Shown here: positions 10,526-20,999 of the stretch, piece by piece
How positions within the stretch are numbered: the first letter of the stretch is position 1
Layout: each line of letters begins with the position of its first letter
From: Chiua virens
Lineage: Eukaryota > Basidiomycota > Agaricomycetes > Boletales > Boletaceae
Direction of reading: 5' to 3'
Length of the DNA stretch: 64,000 bases
NCBI GenBank assembly: GCA_019787685.1
Contig: JAHNUO010000007.1
Coordinates: 2,046,001 to 2,110,000 of the forward strand
The notes under the pieces: model-generated
Told to the model about the DNA's origin: nothing
Database searches by the model: none
What the model saw: the letters and a program-made list of their open reading frames with translations, nothing else
Position numbers and translations under genes: made by a program

Positions 10526-11593
10526 GATCGCCTCATCCGCTGGCTCTCCCTCAACCCCCGATCCCTCCATCACACCAAAGTCCCTCTCTCAGAAGACGAC
10601 ATCGCTGCAATCTACTCCGTCATCCCCCATGCATGGGCCGAAAGCACTCGCGAAACATACGGCACTGGTTTTCTGGCCTTTTACCTCTTCTGTGACCTAC
10701 GAAAAATCCCTGAAGCTGACCGCGCCCCCGCCAATTCCGCCCTCATCTCTGCCTTTATATCACACATGGCTGGATCCTACTCTGGCACTGCCGTGTCCAA
10801 CTACGTCAGCGGGGTTCACACCTGGCACACCATCCATGGCCTCACCTGGGCCCTAAACAACTCAGAAACGGAAGCTCTCCTCAAAGCTGCTTCTTCTCTC
10901 GCCCCTCCCCAAACCAAACATCCCCCCAGAGAGCCATACACAGTCAATACTATCATTGCCATACGCAGCCACCTCAATCTTTCCCTCCCCCTCCATGCCG
11001 CGACCTTCGCCTGCCTAACAACGGCCTTCTATGCCACCGCAAGAACTGGCGAGCTCACCGTCAGAACGCTGACTTCCTTTGACCCTGTCACCCACATTAA
11101 ACCCTCGGACGTCTCCACTCAACAAGACCGGCGCGGCAACGCGGTCACCAACTTCCACCTTCCCCGCACCAAAACCACTCCCCATGGGGAAGACATTAGC
11201 TGGGCTCGTCAAGACGACCTTTCCGACCCAGACGCTGCCCTCTCCCACCACCTCGCCATCAACTCTCCTCCCCCCACTGGCCCTCTCTTCGCCTATCGCC
11301 AAGGCAAGACTCACAAACCACTAACAAAAACAAAATTTCTCGCCACTCTCGCTACTGCCCTCAAGAGCGCTGGTATTTCCCCTCTCCATGGCCACGGGAT
11401 CCGCGTTGGTTCCACCCTCAAATATCTCCTGCGCAACGTACCATTCGACGTAGTCAAAGTGAAAGGCAGGTGGTCAAGCGATGCCTTTCTCATCTACCTT
11501 CGCCGTCACGCCCAGATCCTCGCGCCATACATCCAAGCCAAACCGGATGTTCATGAATCTTTCCTTCGTCTCACCCTTCCCCCGGTACGATAA
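10526..11593 (+). CDS. DIRS-element tyrosine recombinase
   Basis: The frame is open from 10526, right after TGA 10523-10525, to TAA-containing end 11593. Homology starts immediately after that TGA (RLIRWLSL, then an N-terminal SAM-like core-binding region with STRETYGTGF), well upstream of the first ATG at 10766. The catalytic half shows Arg in ATARTGELTV, the H-x-x-R box HGIRVG, a GRWSS segment in the position of the third catalytic residue, and a Tyr in FLIYLRRHAQ. Such enzymes insert circular cDNA without target duplication. Entry into this frame must use splicing, frameshifting or suppression of the TGA. The TGA could equally be a mutation or a sequencing error. Confidence 0.75.
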   Translation, partial: DRLIRWLSLNPRSLHHTKVPLSEDDIAAIYSVIPHAWAESTRETYGTGFLAFYLFCDLRKIPEADRAPANSALISAFISHMAGSYSGTAVSNYVSGVHTWHTIHGLTWALNNSETEALLKAASSLAPPQTKHPPREPYTVNTIIAIRSHLNLSLPLHAATFACLTTAFYATARTGELTVRTLTSFDPVTHIKPSDVSTQQDRRGNAVTNFHLPRTKTTPHGEDISWARQDDLSDPDAALSHHLAINSPPPTGPLFAYRQGKTHKPLTKTKFLATLATALKSAGISPLHGHGIRVGSTLKYLLRNVPFDVVKVKGRWSSDAFLIYLRRHAQILAPYIQAKPDVHESFLRLTLPPVR

Positions 11594-11761
11594 CTGGTAC
11601 GTCCTGTCCGCCTCCTAGTTCCCGGGCATGTGGCCTTCGCCGCATGCGTCGCCGAACGACTACCTTCCGGGAAAGCAGCTCACCCACAAGCCTTCAGGTC
11701 ACCGGAGCCGGACAGCGCTGCGCGCTGCCGCCCACATCCTGCTCCCTCACTCACTCATGAC

Positions 11762-11800
11762 ACAATTTCATTGTATAGTAGTACATGCTAATGAAATTGT
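11762..11800. repeat. Perfect 11-bp inverted repeat (hairpin) downstream of the retroelement
   Basis: ACAATTTCATT at 11762-11772 is followed after 17 bases by its exact complement at 11790-11800. It lies about 170 bp past the recombinase stop and could mark the 3' end of the element or a transcript hairpin. Confidence 0.45.
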
Positions 11801-12082
11801 TTCTCTCCTCACTAGTGTCACTTGCCCGCAGCGTCCGCCAAAGAGGGTCCAATGCCCCGTGAATCCAGTGTTATCACATGATTACACCAAAGCGATGTAC
11901 TGTGTGTGGTAACGGAACCTAAAGGCTGGTAGCAATGCAACGCAACGTTCAAAACTATATTAAATTGGCCTTTCCGGTGAATGAAGCGTCCTTTGCATAT
12001 GGTGCCGCGATACTTTTATATTAACCAGGTCGTCAAGCTCCATTTTTATCTCTAGATCCCTATTGTTGGAAATAATGCGGGA

Positions 12083-12087
12083 TCAAG
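12083..12087. repeat. Left target-site duplication of the Plavaka-type transposon
   Basis: TCAAG directly abuts the outer end of the left terminal inverted repeat and is repeated in the same orientation at 18626-18630 just outside the right one. Confidence 0.8.
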
Positions 12088-12135
12088 CATCAGCAATATG
12101 TCACCCCGACTGTGACGTCTGCACGGACTGTGGAC
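12088..12135 (+). repeat. Left terminal inverted repeat
   Basis: Begins CATCAGCAATATGTCACC and matches the complement of 18578-18625 at 47 of 48 positions, counted by eye. It includes the decamer ACGGACTGTG (12123-12132), whose complement CACAGTCCGT recurs subterminally at 12218-12227. Confidence 0.85.
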
Positions 12136-12392
12136 AGATCCGACAGACCGACAGTCGTCACAGTGAAGTGACTGTGAAAAGACATGTCACTTATGTGTAC
12201 ATACCGCATCACCTGTACACAGTCCGTACACAGACCAAAAAGTCCACTCACAGTTGCACACAGTAGGAACACAGAGTGATGAATTCAGAGATGACAGTAG
12301 GAAACGGGGTATAGTAGGGCCGGACCTCTAACTACCGAATCAAGCCCCTTTCTAGCTCTCTCGCCCGCCATGAACTACACCATTTCGCCTCC

Positions 12393-14644
12393 TCACACTG
12401 TCCGGTAATTAGAAATCAGTACGTCGTAGCAAGAGCTTTCGAAACACTTGCCTTCGCCATCCATTTCAGCCTCAATATCGGAGGACACGGCAATCAATGC
12501 CCGGTCGTCATCTATGTTGACATCACCCGCAGTGGATGCGTCGTAAGAGACTTGCGCTTGCCTAGAACGCACGGCAGTGTTGCAGTATTCCCGCGCCCCG
12601 CTGACGATTTGGTTGAATTTTCGGTCTCCCACTTTCATGATTGATCGCATGTACGACGAAGTCTTCGTGCCCCATCCAATGTCGGAGAAGCTTGCCTCGG
12701 ACCGCTTGCTAGGTACCTCTTTGGCTCCGGTGGAATACAACGTCAATGCCCGCTCGACCTGTAATGATTGTAATTCAGACGTTCTAATGCAACACCTGAA
12801 TATAATCCCGTACCGATGTGACAGCTAAGACCAGTGCACCCCTCGGCATTGCATAGTCTATTAACTTGAGATACTGAGTAAAGTTGTCGTTGATCACTGA
12901 AACATCTTTGAGGTGGGATGCAAGGGTCCGCAGCACGAGCGGCGACAGGAATGATTTGGAGACCTAAAGGATTTTTACTGTGAGCTTGGTCCGAGTCCTC
13001 ATGTCTGTAGTAGTCAGATACTCGAATGAGACGTACGCTGTATTCATCCCCTCCGAGATGTTCCACACTGCCATACATGAATGGAAGGCTTGGACTGAGC
13101 GCGAAGTCGACATATGCCTTCCGTTCCTCGGGGGTTTCATATTTCGGATTCAAAGCCCACAGCGCCTCAACAGCTTCGATGCCTGCTTTGCCGATGTGTG
13201 CACGCCACTCATAAGTCTTTTGCATGCACTACATCGGGCACAGTGATTCAGCCGCCAAGCTCATTAGCAATGCGATCAATGGTAGGCGAAAGTTCTTACC
13301 AAACGATAGACATTATCATCCTCGTCAAACCAGTGTGGCCAATCCAACATGACTTCGTCCCATAGCTCCTGCAATTTGTCCACAAAGCGATCCGGTACCA
13401 TCCAAGGATTCTCCAGCGTGCCACAGTAAAGACGGAGCAACGGGATGAAAACCTTCGTGAACTGAGCGGATGATCCTTTCGGCAAGTTTTGATGGCTAGG
13501 TCGGTTCTTCGAAGTTGTGGCATTCACGATAGGTGCACTGTGTTGTAAGCGCTGTTGAGGAGCATTTGCAACGATCTTGGTAATGGCGAGGGGGCCCTTT
13601 GAAAAAAAAATTAGCTTCTGTATGGACGTTAGGGATGCTTAACTACCGTGGTACTCTGTGCCCTGGCAGGTTGCCATTTCTTCTCTTGCTCGTCAGAGAG
13701 ACCACCGAACCTATCTGTCACACCGGCCCGGGTATCGACCTGATCACCTTTGTGAGTAGCGTACTCATCAGTCTGAGCCTCTATGTGAGGTTCACGCCGG
13801 GCTCGGGTATCCATTGGCTTGCCTTCCTTGTGACTCGGAGTGCGCTGGTAAGTATCAGTGAGACCAGACGGGTGGTCACATTTTGTCTTCTTTTGTGCGC
13901 TAGGGCCTGGACCGATAATGATTCTGGAAGATAAACAAGTACATTAGCTCAATTAACTAGGATAATAAATAGACTTACGCTCCCTGGCGTTCAAGCTTGC
14001 GCTTGCCTGTAGGTGGGAGGACGGAGGCCTTAGCGTCTGGTTTGCCAGGCTTTGTAGTGCGGGCAGCTTCAATGAGATGGCGTGTGACCTTGGACGGCTT
14101 CTCGCGCATTACCACGGTCCCTTCGTCCTCACTTCCCTCCATGGCGACATTGGGATCAGCATTGTAGCCACTCCGAGTCTGAGTATTACCAAGGATTGAC
14201 TCAGGCTCAGTGTCTGAGCCTTATAAAGAGGTTAGTGTCGTTTGCCACATGTATCGGAGTACTCATACCTTTGTCAGTTTCAGCCTCTCCGCTCTCTCCA
14301 TCACCATTGTTGTGACCTAGGACATGCTGCGAGGTCTGCATACTCGCGATATCACCATCGGGAGCTATCTTCGGCTTTGGGTGAGGTTTCAACAACCTAG
14401 TCACTGCCGATGTCGGATTCTGGAATTTGGTACGTCGCATCTCCATCTCTCTATGTAGCTGATCTTCAATCTCAGCCACCTGATGGATGTTCTCCCGCTG
14501 CTGGAGTCTAGTGGCCATGTGCGCTGCTTTTTGCACAGCACGCTCTTCTTGGATGACCTGGCTGCTGCGCCGTAGTGCGGGGAGGTCAGGTGTTCCGGGG
14601 TGTCGGTTCTTGTTTGCTGCACGGGTGATGATGTGGTTCGGCAT
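12393..14644 (-). CDS. Unknown transposon-carried protein, divergent partner of the transposase
   Basis: The gene runs from ATG 14644 (or 14680) to a stop at 12393. About nine exons with GT-AG junctions can be followed. The N-terminal third is charged and disordered, with RRSSQVIQEERAVQKAAH and heptad-like Q/E/R stretches. The middle is basic (Lys/Pro-rich). The C-terminal half looks globular: LRLYCGTLENPWMVPD, LWDEVMLDWPHWFDEDDNVY, EWRAHIGKAGIEAVEALW, GALVL-type helices, and SFSDIGWGTKTSSYM. Related multi-copy proteins are common in Agaricomycete genomes, but I know of no established function. Its position inside the TIRs, back-to-back with the transposase, suggests a helper or accessory role (inference). 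Confidence 0.65.
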
Positions 14645-14680
14645 CGCAAGGTAGTGGGCCAGGCAGGGTCCTCTCACCAC

Positions 14681-15111
14681 CCGGTCAGTCTTTTAACCCT
14701 TCCTTACCGTATGATCACAGCCTTTTTTTTTCGTAGAATGCAGAGGTGCCTAGAATGGAAAATGTATGGACGCCATTGGTTGTTGGCCATGCGCATCGTT
14801 CTACCTCCGAGTCTGCCGTATTGATTCACCCAGGGTTCATACTACCAACGCTGACAACAAGTGTAGGGTTGCTTTGCCGCTGTTCATTCTATGTTCGGCA
14901 CCAATCGGCTTCACACTAGACTTGTCCACGTCACCTTACCCCTCAAAATTTCAGCAGTCGAATCGTGTGGCTACTGGCTGGCAGGGTGACGTGTCATGTA
15001 AGTCCCCGTCTTGCACCAGATTCACTGCCCATTTCTCACGAGACTCATTACTACCCACCTCTTGTGCTAGATTCACCACCCATCTTGCACGACGTCATCA
15101 CCCTCTACTTC
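14681..15111. promoter_or_regulatory. Shared divergent promoter region of the transposon
   Basis: About 430 bp separate the start of the minus-strand gene from the chosen ATG of the transposase gene. No long conserved frame is seen apart from a short upstream extension of the transposase frame from 14965. The arrangement implies a bidirectional promoter; no clear TATA box was identified. Confidence 0.4.
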
Positions 15112-18100
15112 ATGTCTCCAGCAGGGCGTTTTCCTGTGCACCCCTACCGGCCAAAACTTTTTGTCTGTACTTTCCCGTTTTGCAACAAAGCTTGTCGGAC
15201 CAAGGGTGGTCTGAAACGACATTCCCGCCTGCACCGACGACATGATAGTTGTCGAGCCCCGACACCAGACTCAGAACACCATGGTTCCGCAGCCAGCGGC
15301 TTGGGTGGCTATGGCTCCGAAAGATCTGGCCCCGAGCTTGCCGATCAACCCAATCCAAGTCGGCACATTCGTTTCCATCCCGTGCTAGATGGTATGTATC
15401 ATCACTCAGCAATGTCGCTCTGAGTCATATTGACATTGCATAGGGTCCCCTTGCGATCCCTATGGAGAGGATCTCCTGCCTTCTGTGCCACCGCTGCCCT
15501 TTGAACCTTGCGCTCAAGGGGACTGGACGCCTTTTACTCGGCGAGCTCAATTTGAGCTCGCTGAATTTTTGTACCAGAAGGTACAGATGTCTGCTGGCAA
15601 GACTGATATGTTAATGGATATCCTGGCCTCATTGTACGATGGCCAAGATCCGCCATTTGGGTCCCATGATGACTTATACGAGTCCATTGATGCTATACCG
15701 TACGGAGACTGTCCTTGGCAGTCTTTTTCAGTGAAGTACTCAGGATCGTTACCTGAGGACCCACCGTCTTGGATGCTGGTGGACTATGATGTATGGTACC
15801 ACGATCCGCTAAGCCTACTCGAGCAACAATTCCAGAATCCGGAATTTGCAGACGCAATTGACTATGCCGCAAAGGTGAGTTTTACTGAAGCACAATAAAC
15901 TATGTATTAAGAATACTATTGAACAGGTTGTAACGGATGAAAATGGCCAGCGTGAGGTCTGTGACCTTATGTCAGGGCAGTGGGCATGGGATCAGTCCGT
16001 GAGTCTGCACATTCTCGTCCCCTTCCTTCCGTCACAATACACACATTGTCTAGGAACATATTGCCAAGAATCCGGATATGCAAGCCAGTGGGGCCACGTT
16101 TGCACCGATTGTACTAGGGAGCGACAAGACAACGGTCAGCGTCGGCACTGGAAACACGGAATACTATCCGCTATATATATCTCTCGGAAATGTTCACAAC
16201 AATGTCCGTCGCTCGCACGGTGGTGCTCTGTCTATATTGGCCTTTCTATCCATTCCCAAGAGTAAGTGCTTGCCTTTTGACTAGCTTGGATGCTCGTTCT
16301 GACTACCATCACATAGCTGATCCTGCGCATAAAGATGATGTCCACTTTCGCCACTTCCGCCGCCAGTTATTCCACTCATCACTTGCTGCCGTCCTTCAGC
16401 CAGTCAAGGATGCTATGATCAAACCACGAGTTACACGATGTGCTGATGGCCACTTCCGTCGTGTTATATATGGCCTTGGCCCTTACATTGCTGATTACCC
16501 CGAGCAGGCTTTGCTCGCATGCATTGTACAGGGTTGGTGTACACGGTGAGTTATCTACTTCGCTTTCAATTGTGTGATGTGGCACCTGACTGTACGTAGT
16601 TGCACTGCACGAAACAGTGATCTTGATGGTGGTGGTGGACCACGGGCACATGCCCACAGTGCGAAACTCCGTACAACAATGGACCCACGAACTCTATGGG
16701 ATGGTTATGGTATTGTAGCTGACGTTGAGGTAAGCTGCATTGGTATGCTTGATAGTATATTAACGGTCATATTTTTTTCAGCCGTTTACAGTTCATTTCC
16801 CTCGTGCAGATATACATGAGTTGATCGCGCCGGACCTCCTCCATCAATTAATCAAAGGGATATTTAAGGACCACCTCGTTACCTGGGTCAATGAATATCT
16901 AGAGCAGAATTACCCCAAGCAGCGAGCCTTGGAGATTATCGCAGAGATTGACCGCCGGTTTGTCTTTCACATTGGGTCAGATCACCCGTTGACCAGGCAT
17001 TTATTGCTCGCGTGACAGGCTTGCAGCTGTACCACTGTTCCCTGGACTACGCCGATTCCCAGAAGGTCGAGGATTTAAGCAGTGGACGGGGGATGATTCA
17101 AAAGCGTTGATGAAGGTAAGTAATGCCAATGTATTCTAATATCCACTGGTCTAAGTCATGGTTGTCGACTATCATGGTAGATTTATTTGCCTGCTATTAC
17201 TGGCTTGGTCCCGGATGGGATGGTCCGTGCCATCGCTGCCTTCCTCGACTTCTGTTACATCGCACGAAAGTCAGTCATCAATGAAAGAGACCTTGATGCT
17301 ATTGATGATGCAGTACACCGCTTCCATCTTGAACGGGAAATTTTCAAGGAGGTTGGTGTCCGTCAGCATTTCTCGCTACCACGCCAACATTCCATGGTTC
17401 ATTATCGCATGTTAATTGAAATGTTTGGAGTACCGAATGGTCTTTGTTCTTCAATCACTGAATCTCGGCACATCAAGGCTGTGAAGGAGCCATGGCGCCG
17501 CTCAAATCGATACGAAGCACTCGGACAAATGTTGCTCACAAACCAACGACTGGACAAACTGGCTGCGGCACGCTTGGTATATTCACAGAATGGTATGTTG
17601 GCCGGGCCTTTGGTTCCAACACTGGCAGGGAGAGAAGATACCGCCGCTGCAGTGAAAGGCAAGGATGGAGAGGAAGACGATTCTCAGGCAGTTGAGGGAC
17701 TTGGAGACAGATCGGATTACGATGTCCGATTAGCAAGAAAGTCAGGTGAGTACTACTTGCGGTCATGTCCATGTTGTGCTAGCTAAGTATCTACGATATC
17801 TTTTAGTACAGAATATACCTCGTGCGAGCTTGCTTGTGGCTGCACACTATGGGTATCCGGAGCTCATTGAATGCATCCGGCGCTATCTATATGACCAACT
17901 CAACCTCAATGCCGAGATATCTGGAGACCGTGTCAGTCTATCTCATTGTCCACCCTTCGAAGGTGACATCAGAGTGTTCAACTCTGCGTTGGCCACCTAC
18001 TATGCACCAAGCGACCATTCAGGACGTGGAGGAATGCACCGTGATGTCATACGTTGTACGCCACAGTGGCGGGGTGGGTCAGCACGACATGATTGCATAT

Positions 18101-18468
18101 TTGTAGACAATGGCGGTTCGGATGACGATCCCTTGCATGGTCTGTTGGTTGCCCGCGTCTTACTTTTTTTCTCATTCAGGTTTCAAGGGTGTTCGCACTC
18201 CTGTGCCCTGGTTGAGTGGTTCCTACCATTTGGTGACGAGCCAGACTCCTTGACAGGAATGTGGATTGTTACACCGGAGGTGAATGCTGTGGGACACCGT
18301 GTTCGAGCAGTGATTTCAGTCAAATCTATTCTACGAGGTGTTCATTTGATCGGAGTGTTTGGCGCAGCTTTTTTACCCGTTACATTTCATTTCTCACACT
18401 CTCTCAATTCATTTAATGCGTACTATGTCAATAGGTACATAGATCACCACTCGTACACTATCTGTTAA
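15112..18468 (+). CDS. Plavaka-family transposase with N-terminal C2H2 zinc finger
   Basis: Starts at ATG 15112; the same frame extends upstream to 14965. A C2H2 finger, CTFPFCNKACRTKGGLKRH, lies near the N-terminus. After an intron at 15391-15442 come the conserved blocks of Plavaka proteins: WTPFTRRAQFELAEFLY, the DDPPSW-like LPEDPPSWMLVDYDVWYHD, YPLYISLGNVHNNVRRSHG, DLLHQLIKGIFKDHLVTWV with a candidate catalytic Asp, FPEGRGFKQWTGDDSKALMK, and SITESRHIKAVKEPWRRSN. The C-terminal block has ALATYYAPSDHSGRGGMHRD, a hydrophobic CALVEWF segment, and ends YVNRYIDHH before the stop at 18466-18468. About twelve exons splice without a frame break. It is expected to cut and paste the element by an RNase H-fold mechanism. 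The 3' end lies 110 bp inside the right TIR. Confidence 0.85.
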
Positions 18469-18577
18469 CTTGAATAAGTACTGTGCGTCTGTCAGGATCC
18501 TCTGTGCACTGAACAAACTGTGGTGGTCTGTAGGGAATGTGCACATTGTTAGACAGGTCCGACAGTGCAGACAGTCA

Positions 18578-18625
18578 GTCCACAGTCCGTGCAGACGTGA
18601 CAGTCGGGGTGACATATTGCTGATG
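18578..18625 (-). repeat. Right terminal inverted repeat
   Basis: Inverted copy of 12088-12135 with one mismatch (C for G at the 27th position from the outer end). It also carries CACAGTCCGT at 18581-18590. It is followed immediately by the second TCAAG at 18626-18630. Confidence 0.85.
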
Positions 18626-18630
18626 TCAAG

Positions 18631-19163
18631 TGGACTCAGAGGGAATGATAGACTGATTGAGTTGTTTATAGCATCCAGTGATTGCAGCTGACGGTTCTAA
18701 ATATATCTACTCTGATGGAAAACGACGTGCGGCGTTCAGAGCGGCGAGGTCTGAGATCTGAAACCTTGAGGCTTCAAAGTGAGTTTTCACTATAAGGTTG
18801 AGCGGGGGTATAAAAACGTCATGATTTCTACTCCGCGACTTGTCGATCATCGATCATCAGTCGGTCATCTATCACGTGATCACCAGCCCAGGACATTGTC
18901 CTAAGTATAAGTTTTTAGATAGGCATGACGATGACTCGGAATCATGCAGAGCATAAAAATAATTCTAGGATGGTCAGGCATCCAACGCTTTTCTCTCATG
19001 ATCCAGGATCCAGCCTAGGAGTACCCAGACTTGTCCAGTCATCGGCATCGGCCTCGTACTTACGCCATGTGCACGTTGTGCACGACACCCTTGACCGCAT
19101 GGCATTCTGAACTTCTGCATGCCGCCTTCAATGCTATTTACACGAAACTCCCTCACGACATCC
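18631..19163. other. Intergenic, nothing recognised
   Basis: Spacer between the transposon and the lipase gene. I see a cluster of short GATCATC-type direct repeats at about 18840-18900 and no coding exon. Confidence 0.4.
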
Positions 19164-19170
19164 TATAAAG
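19164..19170 (+). promoter_or_regulatory. TATA box of the lipase gene
   Basis: TATAAAG lies 58 bp upstream of the lipase ATG, a plausible spacing for a TATA-driven fungal secreted-enzyme promoter. Confidence 0.5.
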
Positions 19171-19227
19171 GTCTATTCGTGCGGGTCACGTAGCCATACC
19201 ATCACAGTTTGCGAACTTGCGATCTTG

Positions 19228-20502
19228 ATGTCCTCTGTGCTCGCTACTGTTCTTCTTGGTGTTGCAGCCGTCCAGGCTTCGCCTGCCCTCTCTGGGAGGC
19301 AAGCAATCACTACGCTCACGACCTCGCAGATCGATGTCTTCACGCCATACACGTGGTACGCGAGTACCGCATATTGTTCCCCTACCGAGACACTTGCATG
19401 GGACTGCGGAAGTGCGTCCATTTGATCTTCGTGCGCGACGATCCGCAGAATACTGATTGACCCTGTGCAAACAAGGCAACTGTGAAGCCAACCCAAATTT
19501 CGAGCCTGTCGCCTCCGGTGGTAACGGTGACTCCGTCCAATACTGTAGGATATTTACTTGTGCACAAGGATTGCGTGACTAACGCTTGGATCGTCTTTCA
19601 AACGCACAGGGTATGTGGGATATGACCCCAACTTCGACACCGTGATCGTCGCCCACCAGGGAACAAACCCTTCAGAAATGTGAGATCTGATATAAGCCAC
19701 CTATATTCCGTTATTTTGCTCAAACGCACTCACCTTTCAGGGAGTCCCTCGTCACGGATGCTGACTTCTTCCTCGAGAACTTGAATTCCACGCTCTTCCC
19801 AGGCATTAGCTCCGACATTGAATGCCACAGTGGTTTCGCGGACGAGCAGGCCCTGTACGCCTTTGAATCTTTCATCCTCCTCTGACACTTGCTGATTCGC
19901 AAGGGTAGGACTGCGACGGATGTCCTTGCTGCCGTCGAGCAAACCATGTTACAGTACGATACAACAGCCGTCACCTTGGTTGGCCACTCTCTGGGTAAGC
20001 ATTTCCGACCATCGTGCTGCGAACGCACGTCCCGGATAGAACTCATACGACTTGATGTGTTCGTTGACCTGTAGGCGCGGCCATTACCCTCCTTGACTCC
20101 GTATACCTCCCTCTCTGGCTCCCCGCCGGAACGACCTTCCAGACCTTCTGCTACGGCCTCCCTCGTGTCGGAAACCAAGCATTTGCCAACTATGTCGACG
20201 CCAACCTGTACTTGACGCACATCAACAACGAAGAGGACCCCATCCCGATCTGCCCTGGCATGTCCTTGGGCTACGTCCACCCCTCAGGAGAAGTCCACAT
20301 TGAGGATAGCGGCGAGTGGGCAAACTGCCCCGGTAAGCTCCCTTTCATGACGTTGGTCGAGTTGTGGATGGCAGAGACTCACACTCGAACAGGCCAAGAC
20401 AACCCGAGCACACAATGCATCGTCGGTGACGTACCTTACATCTGGGACGGTGACCTTGACGACCACGATGGTCCTTACAACGGGGTCACAATGGGGTGTT
20501 AA
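19228..20502 (+). CDS. Secreted class 3 (fungal) lipase
   Basis: ATG 19228 starts a hydrophobic signal peptide, MSSVLATVLLGVAAVQASP. Exons joined by short introns give the N-terminal LTTSQIDVFTPYTWYASTAY, then the oxyanion region VIVAHQGTNPSE, HSGFADEQA, and the nucleophile elbow VTLVGHSLGAA (Ser in GHSLG). The YGLPRVGNQAFANYVD segment follows, then NEEDPIPI with the likely catalytic Asp and a downstream HPSGEVHI with the likely catalytic His. It ends in a Cys-containing tail at TAA 20500-20502. Length is about 300 residues, normal for the family. It hydrolyses ester bonds of glycerides outside the cell. All junctions hold in frame, so the gene looks intact. Confidence 0.88.
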
Positions 20503-20999
20503 TCAAGGTAACGTTTTTGACAACATGACGTCTTCTTTGGGGGATGCTTGCGATTTGCCTCGAAGGAGTGGGGTTCTATTTTTTCTGAATGTATGGGAGC
20601 TTCGAATTTCCAAGGTTTATACATATAATTTATTGGATCTTACTTTGGTAGGGCCTCGAGAATGAGTGGAGGCTGTTAACGTTAAGAGGGGGAGCTCTCC
20701 TTTCTCCGCGACTGATGCTCATATGATAAGCTCCAACGCTGCACCGGGTTTCTGGCGAATGCCACCTACGAAACCGAATTAGATCATAGTATTTCGACAA
20801 AACATTTCGAAAGTGGCAGAGTTCCACGAGGGAGCCAGCTTGATTGCCTTTTAATGGTAGCATTCGGAAATAACATCCTCCATCAAGAACTGCTTTTAAA
20901 GAATATGCCGTAGATGCGTTGTTCATCATTTCCGGCGCTCAGTGAGACGGGATATATGAAGTATAGAGAATGCAATTAAGATCTACTCACCCCTCAAGC
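20503..20999. other. Intergenic between convergent lipase and LYR genes
   Basis: No coding exon or repeat recognised; presumably the two 3' untranslated regions. Confidence 0.4.

Larger units (their letters stand above)
6580..11760 (+). mobile_element. DIRS-order (tyrosine recombinase) retrotransposon
   Basis: Three overlapping or adjacent plus-strand coding regions encode a gag-like protein with zinc knuckles, a reverse transcriptase-RNase H protein, and a tyrosine recombinase in place of a DDE integrase. That gene set defines the DIRS order. The whole unit is pyrimidine-rich on the plus strand and differs in composition from its neighbours. I could not find long terminal repeats, split direct repeats or inverted terminal repeats by eye, so the edges given are approximate. 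They are placed from the start of the CT-rich leader and the end of the recombinase plus its 3' tail. Confidence 0.8.
12088..18625 (+). mobile_element. Complete Plavaka-type DNA transposon (6,538 bp)
   Basis: The element is bounded by 48-bp terminal inverted repeats (12088-12135 and 18578-18625) that differ at one position, and by a perfect 5-bp target duplication TCAAG. Inside are two divergently transcribed, intron-rich genes. On the plus strand is the C2H2-headed protein with the transposase core typical of the Plavaka superfamily (named in work on fungal KDZ and Plavaka transposons). On the minus strand is an unknown protein. The near-identical TIRs, intact target duplication and open exons point to a recent insertion that may still be active. 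Both genes end close to a TIR and share one central promoter region. Confidence 0.85.

Noticed and set aside
18630..18910. Clustered GATCATC short repeats
   Set aside because: Spacing is irregular and there are too few units to call a CRISPR-like or regulatory array. CRISPR arrays are not expected in a fungal nuclear genome.
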